64,000 nucleotides of DNA from Tritrichomonas musculus (lineage: Eukaryota; Parabasalia; Tritrichomonadida; Tritrichomonadidae), in NCBI GenBank assembly GCA_039105265.1, contig JAPFFF010000001.1, forward strand, positions 9,176,001 to 9,240,000, read 5' to 3'. Of the stretch, positions 31,023 through 42,213 are shown one piece after another. A program made the position numbers and the translations under genes. The notes below the pieces were generated by a model. The model was not told the DNA's origin and did not search any database. It saw nothing but the letters and a program-made list of their open reading frames with translations. Position 1 is the stretch's first letter. Every line of letters begins with the position of its first letter.

Positions 31023-33170
31023 AGTCTTGAAAAAACGAGAATTGGTTTGAAAGGAAGTATGATTTAACTTTATTTAAAAAATAATATAATTTGTTTTTTT
31101 TTTTAAAAAAAAAGAAGCAAATGAAATTTAATAAAAATGCAAACTAACAAATTAAAATAACAGGTTTCTTATGGATAAAACATTCATTAAGTTTGGGAAA
31201 TTATTAGAAAATTATATTTTTTGTTATATAAGCAATGGAATTTTCACTAACAACACCGAACAAATTAAATAAAAAATAAAATTATTTACTTAAATTTGAT
31301 AATGATAATTAATCTTTCAACAATAGAAATGGAAATCTACTAACCATCAAATAAAAAATCATCGCTATGATTATTCCTTTTTTTCTAAAGTATATAAAGC
31401 CAAAACCACCACAAATTATGGCATAAGTGGTACATATCAGTTATCAACAAATCAAAATCCAAAATTTAGAGCTGTCACTGGTAAAAAAATAGTTGCTTCT
31501 GACTCAAATATGGGAATATTGATAGAAATTATTGCTGAAATTAGCAAAGATAATTATTTTAATTGTAAATCGAATTTTTATATTTTAAATATTTAATAAT
31601 ATATATAAATATGGCTCAATGATAAAAGACTAAAATTTATTTTGAAATTTTAGTAAATTAATTAAAACAAGACTGTTTTAAGGGTGTAGTATAAAAAATT
31701 TTTTTCCAAAGAAAATTTGAATGAAAAGTATTCAAAAAAGTATTCAATTTTTGCACACCCCATAAGTATCTTCCCATATCAAAACTTTTCAACGCCATTT
31801 ATAATATAAGCAAAGGTACACTTTACGAATATCGTAACGATTTGCTTTTTTTATGTTTCTCTTTAGATGATGAGAACTGATGATGCATTTTTTTTGTTTT
31901 TTTCAATTTTGATAAAAGCGCTCAAAATCTAATAAAAATAAAATATGAACTAATTATAAAAACATAAATAGTGAGAAAATATTACTTTTTTATTTATTTA
32001 TCTCTTTTATATAACTAAATGAAATTGAATAGTTTTATCAAAGAAAGTCCAATTTTTTTTTTCAAAAAGAATTCAAAATTTTTCACAAGTTTAACCATCA
32101 AATAAAAGAAATTTCTATTATTTGCGAATGAAACTAATAAATTCTATTCGAATTTAATATTATTTGAAGAGAAATATCATTAATTTATACCAATTTGTCT
32201 CATTATATGCAAACCATTTTTAATATCATTTCCTATCATCATAATATATCAATTTTTATGCCAAAATTTAATTTTTGTATAACCAAAAAGATAATTGATG
32301 AATAAAATACTATTTGAATAAAATGTATCGAAATGATATAAAAAAAATCGTTGGAAAATTGAGAAAAAAGCGCTTTTCCATATTTAGTGTATGCGAAACA
32401 ATAATATTTATAGAATCATAACAATTGAAAAGAAAGGCATTGCTTGAAACATCGATAATACTAAAAAAAAATTATAATATATATGCTAACGATATTTTCT
32501 TTTAAAAAGTAGATTTGCCAAATTGAAAATTGAAAAAAATAATGGATAGATATAGCTTTTATTAAACTTTACATGTGATAAAGAATATCTTTTATTATTT
32601 TATATTTATATTATATGTGTTTAGTATAGTATAATGTTACATTTATTTTTTAATTTTATATATATTTCATTGTTTGGACTACACCCTTAAACAAAATAAA
32701 TTGAATTTTTTTATAATCTAAAATTCAATTCTTTGTGAAAATTTGAATTAAAATAATATTTGAAAATTTTTCATATATTATAATAAATAGCAAATATTTG
32801 TATAATTAAAATATAATATAGTTATTAAGAATATATTAAAAATATAATAAGTATATAAATAAGCTATTTTATATTTATATTCATAATATAAAAATGTTTC
32901 ATTATTTTGGCTTTAATATTTTAAATATTTACAAAAAATAAAGTAATCAATATATATATTTATTAATCAGCAAATATATTAATAATTAACTAGTATTATT
33001 TATATTAAATTAGTTGTATAATATTAAAAAACATGTTAAAAAAATATAATATCCTCAATATAAAATTTTAACCCGTATATTATATTTACTGAAACTCTAT
33101 GAAAATTTAGATTTTTTATGGTAAAAAAAAAATTGAGTGGTTTTTTTTAATACAAATTTTTTGTATATAC
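31023..33170. other. Gene-free region upstream of CYRI
   Basis: Very AT-rich. It holds one 1-kb TTAA-bounded element (31682-32686). The 480 bases before the CYRI start are AT-only stretches without a canonical Inr. Confidence 0.55.
31682..32686. mobile_element. TTAA-bounded element (1005 bp)
   Basis: Short terminal repeats GGGTGTAGT / ACTACACCC, each bordered by TTAA (31678-31681 and 32687-32690). No coding capacity. Same end pattern (TTAA then GG) as 7076-7422, 8630-8869 and 57916-58780. Confidence 0.6.
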
Positions 33171-34100
33171 ATGGGGGGACGCTCTTCAGCTGTTAAGCGC
33201 TCCTTACCGGAAATATATAACAATATTGAAAATGCCCAGCCTCGTGATGGCCCAGAGAGGGAGATATACGATGAATTTCGTCAAACAGTTGTAGACCCAT
33301 CTGCTTCAATTTTTTCTCGTTTTTCAAACTATCATGATGGCCAAATTCTAGCTGCTCAAGCGCTTTCAAATCCATCGCCTGAATCCAAAAACGCAGCATG
33401 GGAGGCAATCTTCCCTAATGTTACGCTCCAAATGGAAGTTTTTGCTTTTGCAAAATCAGTAACCGAGCATTTTCTTACAATGACTAGAGCTGTACTCGAA
33501 TTAACTTCACAGAGTAAGGCGGACCTTTTTATGACATCGCCAGCAATATTAAAGTGCTTTGTTGATTGCTTCGATATCATCTTAAAATTTGATGAAATAA
33601 AATTAACTTTGCCAAAATTACTAAATGATCTAGCATTTTTTAGAAGGAATGCCTCGTCGTATAATGAAGATTCATCTCTTGATGAAATGATTGATAGATC
33701 AAATCAATCCACCATTTTCTGGGCTGCATCAACACCTATGTTAAATGATGCAATATCATCTCTTCAGGCTGTGTATAGGACGCCACCTGATCAAAAAAAA
33801 CTATTTCAACTGTTAGGAAATGTGGTTAATCTTTGTACAACTATTGGATCAAAGCACAAAGGAGCTGAAGAGCCACTTATCCTATGTCTTAGATGTATCG
33901 TTGGAGCAACGCTAATCGTTGATAATATTGCACCAAATGGCGCTTTTACAAAGAAATCATATTTTGATGTAAGATCTGCAATGAAACTCCTTGTGACACA
34001 TACTCCAAAGCAAACATCTCTTATTAACGCAATTATATATTCTTCAAAACATTTACAAGATAAACAAAGTGATCCAAAAGTTCAGCAACTGTTTCATTAA
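33171..34100 (+). CDS. CYRI: CYRI (FAM49) Rac1-binding SCAR/WAVE regulator
   Basis: 309 residues, one CYRI domain from about 14 to the end. In animals and Dictyostelium CYRI binds active Rac1 and restrains the SCAR/WAVE-Arp2/3 pathway at the plasma membrane. Family blocks are all present: IENAQP (19-24), AWEAIFPNV, ILKFDEIKLTLPKLLNDLAFFRRN (137-160), FWAASTPML, LCLRCIVGATLIVDNIAPNGAFTKKS, LINAIIYSSKHLQD and the terminal PKVQQLFH. The arginine pair that contacts Rac1 (R160/R161 in human CYRI-B) is kept as R158/R159. The N-terminus MGGRSS has Gly2 and Ser6, the N-myristoylation pattern that anchors human CYRI to membrane. Length and order match the animal protein. The start is the only sensible ATG; the GC-richer codons contrast sharply with the flanking AT DNA. 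No SCAR/WAVE gene is in the window. Confidence 0.93.
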   Translation: MGGRSSAVKRSLPEIYNNIENAQPRDGPEREIYDEFRQTVVDPSASIFSRFSNYHDGQILAAQALSNPSPESKNAAWEAIFPNVTLQMEVFAFAKSVTEHFLTMTRAVLELTSQSKADLFMTSPAILKCFVDCFDIILKFDEIKLTLPKLLNDLAFFRRNASSYNEDSSLDEMIDRSNQSTIFWAASTPMLNDAISSLQAVYRTPPDQKKLFQLLGNVVNLCTTIGSKHKGAEEPLILCLRCIVGATLIVDNIAPNGAFTKKSYFDVRSAMKLLVTHTPKQTSLINAIIYSSKHLQDKQSDPKVQQLFH

Positions 34101-34646
34101 TTTTAATATTGACAGAAAAGATCAAAGATTTCAATATTATTTATATATGTGAGTATTCAATACCTTATTATTATTATTTATTACTATTCAGATGGAGAAG
34201 TCTGATAAATTTCATTTGCCATTTTTATTCTAGATGTCATATTAAAAAAAATAGTCAATTTACCAAAAATCAAAATTTTTGCATATTACTATTTTTATTC
34301 ATGAATTTTTATTAGTCAGTAAGCAAAATCATCAAATTTAGAATAAGTATACTAATGAATTTTGTACTTGAAAATGCAAAATTTAATCTCATCAATAGGA
34401 GATAAGAATGTTACTAACGTTATCAGTATTTATCTTTATAGATGAATATGCTAACTAAATCAAATATTTAATTCATTTGATTTAGTCACAATAATGAATT
34501 AATTTAGTCTTACGTTTCTGTTTTATTTCAATTTTAACATGGAAATTTTGATGATATTTGAAAAATGCATCAACGTGAATACACTGATTCCTAATTTGAA
34601 ACGTCTGATGCTGAATTTTGAAATGACGAAAAATGGATATTTTTTA
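34101..34646. other. Convergent intergenic region
   Basis: 3' side of CYRI (+) and of the alpha-solenoid gene (-). Open frames here are low-complexity. Near 34440-34500 'actaaatcaaat' and 'atttgatttagt' form a small hairpin. Confidence 0.45.
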
Positions 34647-35960
34647 TTAATCTTTTTGAAGCTGTTTTTCCACCATTTGGGAGATTTGAGCAATTTGTTC
34701 ATTTGAATTGAATGAAAGATCTTCAATTGTATCAATGATGTCATCTGGCCAGTCTTTTTCAGAATCATACTTCATAACTGTGCTAATTAATAGCAATGAA
34801 TAGAAAACTATGTCATTATCATTAACAGTCAAAAAGTTTGAAATATTATCAACAACGACTGAGTTCATAAAGTAATTGATTTGATCTTTATTACAAATTT
34901 GCATAATTTTTGCAATAAAAATTACAGTAAGCTTTTGAATTAGAAATGAACTGTTAGCAAAAACATTTAAAAGCATTTCAAATAAATTGGGATACTTTAA
35001 AAATGGTGTTAAATCATAGTCAAGATTTAGAATTTCAAGAGCGTATTTTTTGATTATTTGTTCATGATTACCAGATAATATTTTGCATATCAAAGCAATA
35101 AAATGTTCATCAACTATACTATCAAATGATTTTAAAAATGGTAGAACAGTGCTATATAATTTTAAAATTTGGTAATCATCTATATGGTCGCCATCTAAAT
35201 CTATGTAATCATGCATTTTTGGAACAACAAATGGAATAATTTCATTAGGAATTAATTGTACCAGCAAAATTAATTTCTCTAATGATTCGATGTATAAATT
35301 TGTGTCATTTTTTGATATTAAAGCAGAGTTAAACTTTTCTAAAAGTTTTTCAATAGGAAAGAAATTATTATCAACTTTAATAGCTTCAAATAGTAAATCA
35401 GCTTTTAAACATGAAAATGATGTGGTATTTAAAAGTTTGGCGATGTTATCACGATAATCTAAAATAAATTGAGTTCTGTTTTTAGCCATATAATTGATTA
35501 AATCTCCCGCTTTTGGTATAATATCATAGAGCTCAAATAATTTATTTACAATATCCGGTTTCATAAAAAAATCAAAGTAAATATTCTTGTTTTCTTTGCT
35601 TGATATAACAAGAGAATAAATAACGCAAATGGATAATCCTAGTATGGTTGATCTATCATATGATTCTTCTTCTTCTATATCATTTTCTTCGAAATTGTCA
35701 TCATCGAAATTTGAAGATAAAAAAAGTTGGTATAAAATAATCAAGCAGTTAATTGGGATTACATCATAAATATAAAAAGATAGCATTTCATATAATTGAT
35801 TTAAAGTATTGTAAATATGAATCTCTGGATTTTGAAGTGATATAATCATTTCTTCGATCAACTCAATTGGAGGAGGTGCTTCAATTTTGCACTCAGCAGT
35901 GGGATGAGAGTGTTGCATTTTAATTTCTTTTACAATCGAGATCTTTTTTTTTATATTCAT
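34647..35960 (-). CDS. Armadillo/HEAT-like alpha-solenoid protein
   Basis: 437 residues, ATG 35960-35958 with an Inr-like TCACAAT about 10 bases upstream. After a basic start and an acidic insert (about 90-105, DDDNFEENDIEEEESYD) the chain is a run of amphipathic helix pairs of about 40 residues (ADLLFEAIKVDNNFFPIEKL; YIESLEKLILLVQLIPNEI; YQILKLYSTVLPFLKSFDS; FIALICKILSGNHEQIIKKY; FLIQKLTVIFIAKIMQI), as in ARM/HEAT folds. No catalytic motif. Such proteins are usually scaffolds or transport adaptors; the acidic N-terminus with importin-alpha-like architecture is not enough to call importin, since the W/N repeats that bind an NLS are missing. A lineage-specific trichomonad family is likely. Confidence 0.72.
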   Translation of the reverse strand: MNIKKKISIVKEIKMQHSHPTAECKIEAPPPIELIEEMIISLQNPEIHIYNTLNQLYEMLSFYIYDVIPINCLIILYQLFLSSNFDDDNFEENDIEEEESYDRSTILGLSICVIYSLVISSKENKNIYFDFFMKPDIVNKLFELYDIIPKAGDLINYMAKNRTQFILDYRDNIAKLLNTTSFSCLKADLLFEAIKVDNNFFPIEKLLEKFNSALISKNDTNLYIESLEKLILLVQLIPNEIIPFVVPKMHDYIDLDGDHIDDYQILKLYSTVLPFLKSFDSIVDEHFIALICKILSGNHEQIIKKYALEILNLDYDLTPFLKYPNLFEMLLNVFANSSFLIQKLTVIFIAKIMQICNKDQINYFMNSVVVDNISNFLTVNDNDIVFYSLLLISTVMKYDSEKDWPDDIIDTIEDLSFNSNEQIAQISQMVEKQLQKD

Positions 35961-36216
35961 TTAGTATTGTGATTCAATCTATATTTGTTCAATCAAAAAA
36001 GAACATCAAAAAATAGGGGATGCAACGATAGGAAATTTTCAGAGGTATTCACCTTAAGTGACTTAACGGTCATTTTTCTTTTTAAAAATTTATTTTTAAT
36101 TTTTTGAGCTAAATATAGATTATTTTAATTTCTTTTTATCATCAAATTAATCTATAAAATGTTTAAATGATGATTTGAATATTAAATTGAAGAAAAAATC
36201 ATATTTTAGTTAACTA

Positions 36217-36917
36217 AACTGGTTCTCAACGGTTGTACAAGTATTTGAGAGGAATTCAAATTTCGTATTTGAAATTTCGTTAATATCTAAATTTATAATG
36301 AATATTTATTTTATATACTTTCATAATTAACAATATAATGTTTGATTAGTTATAATGATTAAATAAGTTATTTAAAATATTGTTAAATTGAGCATTTAAT
36401 TGCTTTTTTAAATTTTCTTCAGAAATGAATAAACTTCTATACAATTTTTGAATGTAGATAAATATAAATTCATAGAAAGAAAATTTTACATCATTCAAAT
36501 TTTCAAAAGAAAAAATTATAATTGAATTCAAATCATTTTTATTTAGTATTCCTTAGAGAAAGCTAATCAGAATCTCGTGTATCATTAGTAAAAATGTTCC
36601 AACGCAACAAATAGATGCAAATTACATGGCACTTTGGAGTAACTCAGAACGTTCCCATGATTAATGATAATCAAATTTCAAATAAATATAGGCTCATTAC
36701 CAAACTATATAGCAATTCAGCAATACTAGCTTACAAACTGTCATATATTTCCATTTCTTTTATTATATAAATCAAATCTAATCATAAATTCCTTTTTTTT
36801 ATTCTTTTTTATTTAAATATGAAAAAACGGTTGTACAACCTAATTGAATTTTGAAAGTAGATAAATGTAAACTTTTGAATATCTCTCAATTAGTTGTACA
36901 ACCGCTGAGAAGCAGTT
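36217..36917. mobile_element. TA-bounded mariner-like element (701 bp)
   Basis: Terminal repeats of about 24 bp, AACTGGTTCTCAACGGTTGT... (left) and its inverse with two mismatches (right), each bordered by TA (36215-36216 and 36918-36919). No transposase; the 61-codon frame inside is low-complexity. Another GGTTGTACAAC site lies internally near 36830. Confidence 0.65.
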
Positions 36918-37581
36918 TATATAATTATATCTAAACCATATTAAGGTTGAACAAAAGCAGTATATGATATCATATTGTAATATAATAAAATCTATGATGA
37001 CATAAATTTAAATACTAAATATAATGGTAAAATTGACGTATAATATATAAATAAATTAATTTTTCTTTTTGAATGAAAATTCTACAATTTGATAAGTATA
37101 GAAAAAAAATGATGTTTTGCATAAATATCATAGCAAATATGAGGAAAATGTACAGCTCGGAATTATTACTGTTGCTTTATTTTACAGTAATAAGCAAATA
37201 AAAGAACAATTTGAAAATTTTCAAAAATTTCTTAAAATTCAAAAATGAAAAATTTTTAAATTGTAAGATTATAAAATTTTGAATTAGCAAAAAATTTTTA
37301 TAAAGCTCTTTACATGAAACTATATTGTTATCTTAATTGTAATTGAAATAACTTGGAAATATCATAAATTCAAGTTTGTTGAAATTTTATTAAAAAGTTC
37401 AACTCGTAATCATTCAAATTTAATGATTTTTATCAAAAAATTCAACTAGTAATCATTCAAATTTATTTTTTCTTTCTCAATTATTTGATTTTAAATTATC
37501 AAAAAGTTTCATTCGTATGTATTTAAAATTATAATCTTTTATTTAAAAAATTCAATAATAGAAATTGAATTTTAATTTTAG

Positions 37582-39653
37582 TTATTTTTTCTTTTGTTTT
37601 TGTTTTTGCTGATGGAGCCATAATCTAGCCTTTATTGTTGTAGAAGATACATTTGTCATTCGTTGGTTTTGAATGTATTTTTGTTCTGAAAAAGTTCGTT
37701 CAACGATAGTTTCTGTTGAGAAAACCGATGAATAACGAAGGGCTAAATCAGCAAAAATTTCCCAATCTTTTCTTGCAGAAAAAGCTTTTCGCCAAAAAAC
37801 ATTTGGATTTTCGTATGAATACTGAATGAAACCAAGTTTCATTGGATTCCCGAACAAGAAGTCATCGAGTTTTTTTTCAACATATTGCAAATCAATGTTT
37901 ATCAAAGAACAAATTCGAAACAGTTCCCTTTTTGCATTTTCATATATGTTAATATAAATATCTTGATGAATTCTCTCTGCAAAAGGAGTTTCTAATATGG
38001 ATGAAATGAAATTCTTAATATCTTCGTCTTCATTGACTTCAATATCATTTTCAGCAATTTGTTCATCAATTTCTTTAATGACATCAAATTCGCTCTCCTC
38101 CTCTTCAATATCTTCTTCTTCCTCCGTGAAATTGTCAATTATCGGATTGTCATTTTCATCTGGAATTTGTCCATGATGTAACTTATATTCAAATTTTTTT
38201 TGTTCATCATATATTTTATATACTGTAGGACTCAAACATAATGTTCCGGGATTATCAATAGTTCTTATTCCGAAATATTTTTTCCTCAATTCTATTCTAC
38301 CAACACTCGATAAACAATAAGCTGTTAATGTTGGATAATATGCGTTATTTAATAAACGAATTCTCATTTTGAGATCCAAGTTATCAATTATTAATTTGAA
38401 TGTTTCATTATTTGCTGAATTGTAAAGAATTTCAATTTGAGTAAAAAATTCTATGACAAGTGGAACAATGTTATAAAGTTCAAAATCATTATTTTCTACA
38501 ATTAGAGAAAAAATTTTGAGTAATATTACTAGATTATACTTTGAGTCAAATTTCTCCTCAAATTTTATAAAGTTTGTGCTTTCGGTTTGATTATAAATTT
38601 CAATGAAATTATTTACACTATCTTTGTGAATTTTCATGAATAATAAAACATCAGCTATGAAGATCCATCTTGTCTTGGATATAGATGGGCATTTTGCTCC
38701 GATAAAATCAACTGCATTTTTAGTTCTGAGTAAGCTGGCAGTTGCCATTATTTCTATAAATGCATCTTTAAAATCTTTATTGTCTTTGAGCATATCAAGG
38801 AAAACATTATTACACATGTGTCCAAAACAGGGTATCTCCAAGACTGCTTCAATAAATGGGTTCCCTGATGTCTTCTGAAAAGTATTAAAACCTTGTCTCT
38901 GTGCCGGCAATTTATCAAATGTAATTGCTGAAACATTTAAGTTATAATGATCTAATTTTTTAAAAACATCGTAAAAACATTTATGATAAAACATTGAATC
39001 TGAATTTTGAACATCGTATGTTTCAAATAATAAAATATCGCAAGGATCATTGAACCTAACTAACATAAAGTGTAACACATGCAGTTTCAGAACTGTTCCC
39101 GCATCACATAATAAACATAAGTATTTATACTTTTTCAGATTTTGTACTTTTTCATCAAAATCATTATTTGCTGAACTTAACATTGAATTTCTTATAGTTT
39201 TATCAGATAGTGGATTTAAAATTTGAGAGACGTTGATATTTCTATTAACTTGACTGTGAATATCGACTCCAAGTTGTATACAATTAATTGAAAAAGTCCG
39301 AAGAGCGTCTGAGGCACCTTTTTGACATGAAAGATCCACACTTCCGCAAAACCTTCCCAGGTATCTCAAATATCTTTCATTGAAAGAAGCAAATGTGATT
39401 TGATTTGATCTATTAAAATTCTCTTATCAAATTCACGATCTTGATTTTGAGGAATCAGAAATTCATGAGCATCATGATGATATTTAATATACTGCTTTCT
39501 ACAGGTATGTGAACATCGTCTAATTTCTTGAAATTGAAATACGAAACAATAAAAATTACATCGCCATTCGTTTTTTCCTTTTATATTTGTTGTTGTAAAA
39601 TTTGATGGAACTATTGTCGAACAATTTCTTGGTCTAAATGCAGATTCTTTCAT
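37582..39653 (-). pseudogene. hAT transposase, one frame change
   Basis: The N-terminal part starts at ATG 39653-39651 (MKESAFRPRNC...) with a BED-like zinc-finger region (WRCNFYCFVFQ ... CSHTCRKQYIKYHHDAH). The main part, 37582 to about 39369, continues one frame over; the two frames overlap near 39366-39369 and the downstream frame already reads sensibly a few codons before the overlap (FNERYLRYLGRFCGS), so a single one-base frame change separates them. Core features: LCDAGT (first catalytic Asp), ITFDKLPAQRQG, and ECIPCFGHMCNN-type Cys/His block, an acidic insert, and the C-terminal hAT dimerisation domain with FWRKAF, LALRYSSVFSTETIVERTFSEQ and TIKARLWLHQQ. The N-terminal break suggests that this copy is no longer active on its own. 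Confidence 0.85.
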
Positions 39654-39724
39654 TATGATAATTATAAACGATCTGAAGGTCAAAAGTATTTGACCTAAAA
39701 AAGGTCAAAAAGTTTTTAATTACT

Positions 39725-39830
39725 GCAGTTAGCGGTTTGCAGTAATAAGGTATTCAATTCAATTTTACCATAAATAGGTGAAAAAACCGCCTTTATTACT
39801 ACAGTTAGCGGTTTACAGTAATAAGAATTC
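39725..39830. repeat. Subterminal repeats of the hAT element
   Basis: ACTGCAGTTAGCGGTTTGCAGTAATAAG-type units occur twice in tandem orientation (about 39722-39749 and 39800-39827) and the short core TTACAGTAATAAG recurs at about 37181 near the other end. Such clusters are typical transposase-binding sites. An inverted AACCGCC/ GCGGTTT relation makes the block self-complementary. Confidence 0.6.
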
Positions 39831-40882
39831 AATTATTTTAACCTTGTTTTTGCCTTAAAAGAGGTTATTGGTTAATATCATGGTGAATATAGTATTCAAT
39901 ATAGTATTATACTAAAGACTTTCCAATATTTTTTAAATGTTCATATTATCATTAACTTAATACATTTTTTTTTTTTTTTTTTTTTTTGAATTAATGTAAT
40001 TTCAGATTTGTATATCAAATAACTAAGAGTTAAATGGAATCGAAAAATAATTACACAGAAAAAATAATTATTTTTGAATTATAATCTGAAATATTCTATT
40101 TAGAATTATATTTTTTGAATACTTTATTTATTACATATCATTAATTTTGAATGTTTTTGACCATTTTAAATTATTTACTATAACATCTCACAATTTTAAT
40201 GAAAGCAAAATTTTTCAAAATTTTTATATGATCAAAAATTTATAATCTGACAATTTTTTGCAAAATCCCAAATCGCAGTCATAAGAAGACAAAAAATTGA
40301 ATGGGCCTACAGTAGTAATTCCGAGCTGTAGGAAAATGCAATTTAAAATATAAGATATTTTTTTTTAGTTAATTTATTAAATTGAATGAAATATTTGAAT
40401 CATCAGAAAATTGAGATCAATTCTATGAAATTATTATATTCTTCAGAATATTGAGCATTTTTTTAAGAAATAATTGTGAGATTGTAAGATATAAACAATT
40501 GAAAAATTGTGAGAAAATAAAGATTTCTGAAAAGTAAAAATATGTAAAGTATTCAAAGTAAAAATCTATCCAAAATAAAGTCCCCAGCGTCAGAATTTTG
40601 ATTTTTTAAAATAATTATTTTTAAAATCAAAAAATATGACCAATTTTTCAAATTTTAACTCAGGTTGAAAAGATTAGCTGAGTGATTATTAATGAAATTA
40701 TCTCTACTTTTAGCAAGATACACAATAATTTAAATATATTATATAATGATATTATTTTTTTATGAATATTTAATAAAAAAAATTAAAATTTATAATGATA
40801 TTTTTCGCAAAATTTGTATTTTTGTTGTCACTTTTTGAATACTACAAAATTGAATGAATACCTTAATAGAGCCTTTATATCT

Positions 40883-42196
40883 TTTTATTAATAACATTGA
40901 ATATATTTGGGATATCTTCATTATTCCAAAGTATTATCACATTAAATGAAAATTTCTAATTATTTCCTAATTCAGAAACTGCAAAATCTGCATTCTTCAT
41001 ACTTTCAAACCCAAAAAGCATTTTTCATGAAAAATAGATGATAACTTCAAAAATTGTCTTTATATGATTTTACAACTTTAATATAATGCTTATATTGGCC
41101 ATGAAAAGTAAGCTTGACATTTTTTCAAAAATAAAATGTCAAGTTGACAAGCTTACTTTTCTCAAATAAAATTAGAGTTTAAACTTTGTTTTTTAATTTA
41201 CGCGTGTAAACTTACGGTTTCTAAGAATTTATTTCAAATATTGAATGATTTATTTTTTACACGAAAATTAAAAAACAAAGTTTAGAATATTTTATTTAGA
41301 AATATCATTTTATAAAATTATTTTTTACTAAAAATATTTATATTATATATTTAAATCATTCATTGTAATATTAAAAGAAATATAATAATAAAAAAACTCG
41401 AATTATTCAAAGATATTAATTTTCCAGCTCAAAGAAAATATTTCAATATCTATTGAAAATTAATATATCATATAATTATATTTTATTTAAAAAAAAAGAT
41501 TTATACTTTGTAAAAATATATCAAATATATTAAATATGAATAAAATAAAAAATATTCTAATATTAATATATTATTTATATTATGTATACACCAATATTTA
41601 TATATTTTTCTTTTTATAGAATAAATTCAGAAATTTTTTATTTGTTAATTGAAAATATGAATCTTTATATCGCATCATATATTTCAGATATATAAAAAAT
41701 AGTTTATTTATAATTGTTTATTTATATCTATGTTAAATATTATTTAACTAATTTTAGAAAAATGCAAATTTTCCAGTAGAAATGATTTTTGTATGAACTC
41801 AGTGAAAATAAGCTTTTCAAAAAGTTTGATCATGTAAGCCTACCCTTAAAAATAAAAAATTGAATAAGTTTATGAAAAGTTGAATTGAATATTTCTAAGT
41901 GCTCAAATAAAATATTCAATAAAATACCCGAAAATCAATTTCAGATGTCTTTTTTTTTCTCCAACTTTCACATAATCTAATGATTGGATTTCGATTAATG
42001 ATTCATTTATTGTAAATTTTTTTCATTAGAAATTCAATTATTAATTATCTTTTTGAATAATTTATATTTGAGTTTTATAAAAATAAATTGATATTTTTAT
42101 GATGGTAATTATATATGCATTCCAATATAGTCATTTTTCTGGAATATGAAATTTTATCGAAATTTTCACAATTTTAAATTGAATGAATCTTTCTAG
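40883..42196. other. Gene-free region with long hairpins
   Basis: No gene. Two strong inverted repeats lie at 41104-41310 (see separate entry). The rest is AT-rich; the right end is the promoter of the gene at 42214. Confidence 0.5.
41104..41310. repeat. Two adjacent long inverted repeats
   Basis: First, AAAAGTAAGCTTGACATTTT folds onto AAAATGTCAAG and CAAGCTTACTTTT (41105-41160). Second, TAAACTTTGTTTTTTAATTT (41178-41197) pairs perfectly with AAATTAAAAAACAAAGTTTA (about 41266-41285), with further pairing inside (CGTGTAAA / TTTACACG) and outside. The whole could fold into a double hairpin; no target duplication is seen. Confidence 0.65.
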
Positions 42197-42203
42197 TCAT
42201 TTT
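42197..42203 (+). promoter_or_regulatory. Trichomonad Inr, 15-base leader
   Basis: TCATTTTAATTTTCGAAATG: Inr TCATTTT followed by the ATG at 42214. Confidence 0.7.
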
Positions 42204-42213
42204 AATTTTCGAA

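Larger units (their letters stand above)
37151..40330. mobile_element. hAT transposon with transposase gene (3.18 kb)
   Basis: Terminal inverted repeats TACAGCTCGGAATTATTACT and its inverse (one mismatch) at 37151 and 40330, flanked by the 8-base duplication GGAAAATG (37143-37150 and 40331-40338). The same site is empty in the paralogous MITE near 59141-59151 (GAGGAAAATGCAATTTT), which proves the boundaries. The element holds a hAT transposase on the minus strand and paired subterminal repeats at 39725-39830. Confidence 0.93.
36933..40874. mobile_element. hAT-type MITE, family C copy 1, split by a hAT transposon
   Basis: Left part 36933-37150 and right part 40339-40874 together match the undisturbed copy at 58928-59693 over their whole length. 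The 8-base target duplication TTATATCT stands at 36925-36932 and 40875-40882. The interruption at 37151-40330 is a complete hAT element with its own 8-base duplication. Confidence 0.88.

Noticed and set aside
36013-36035. GGGGATGCAACGATAG as a second end of the hAT-like terminus at 52080
   Set aside because: The words GATGC and AACGATAG occur in both, but in a different order, and no TIR or duplication joins them.
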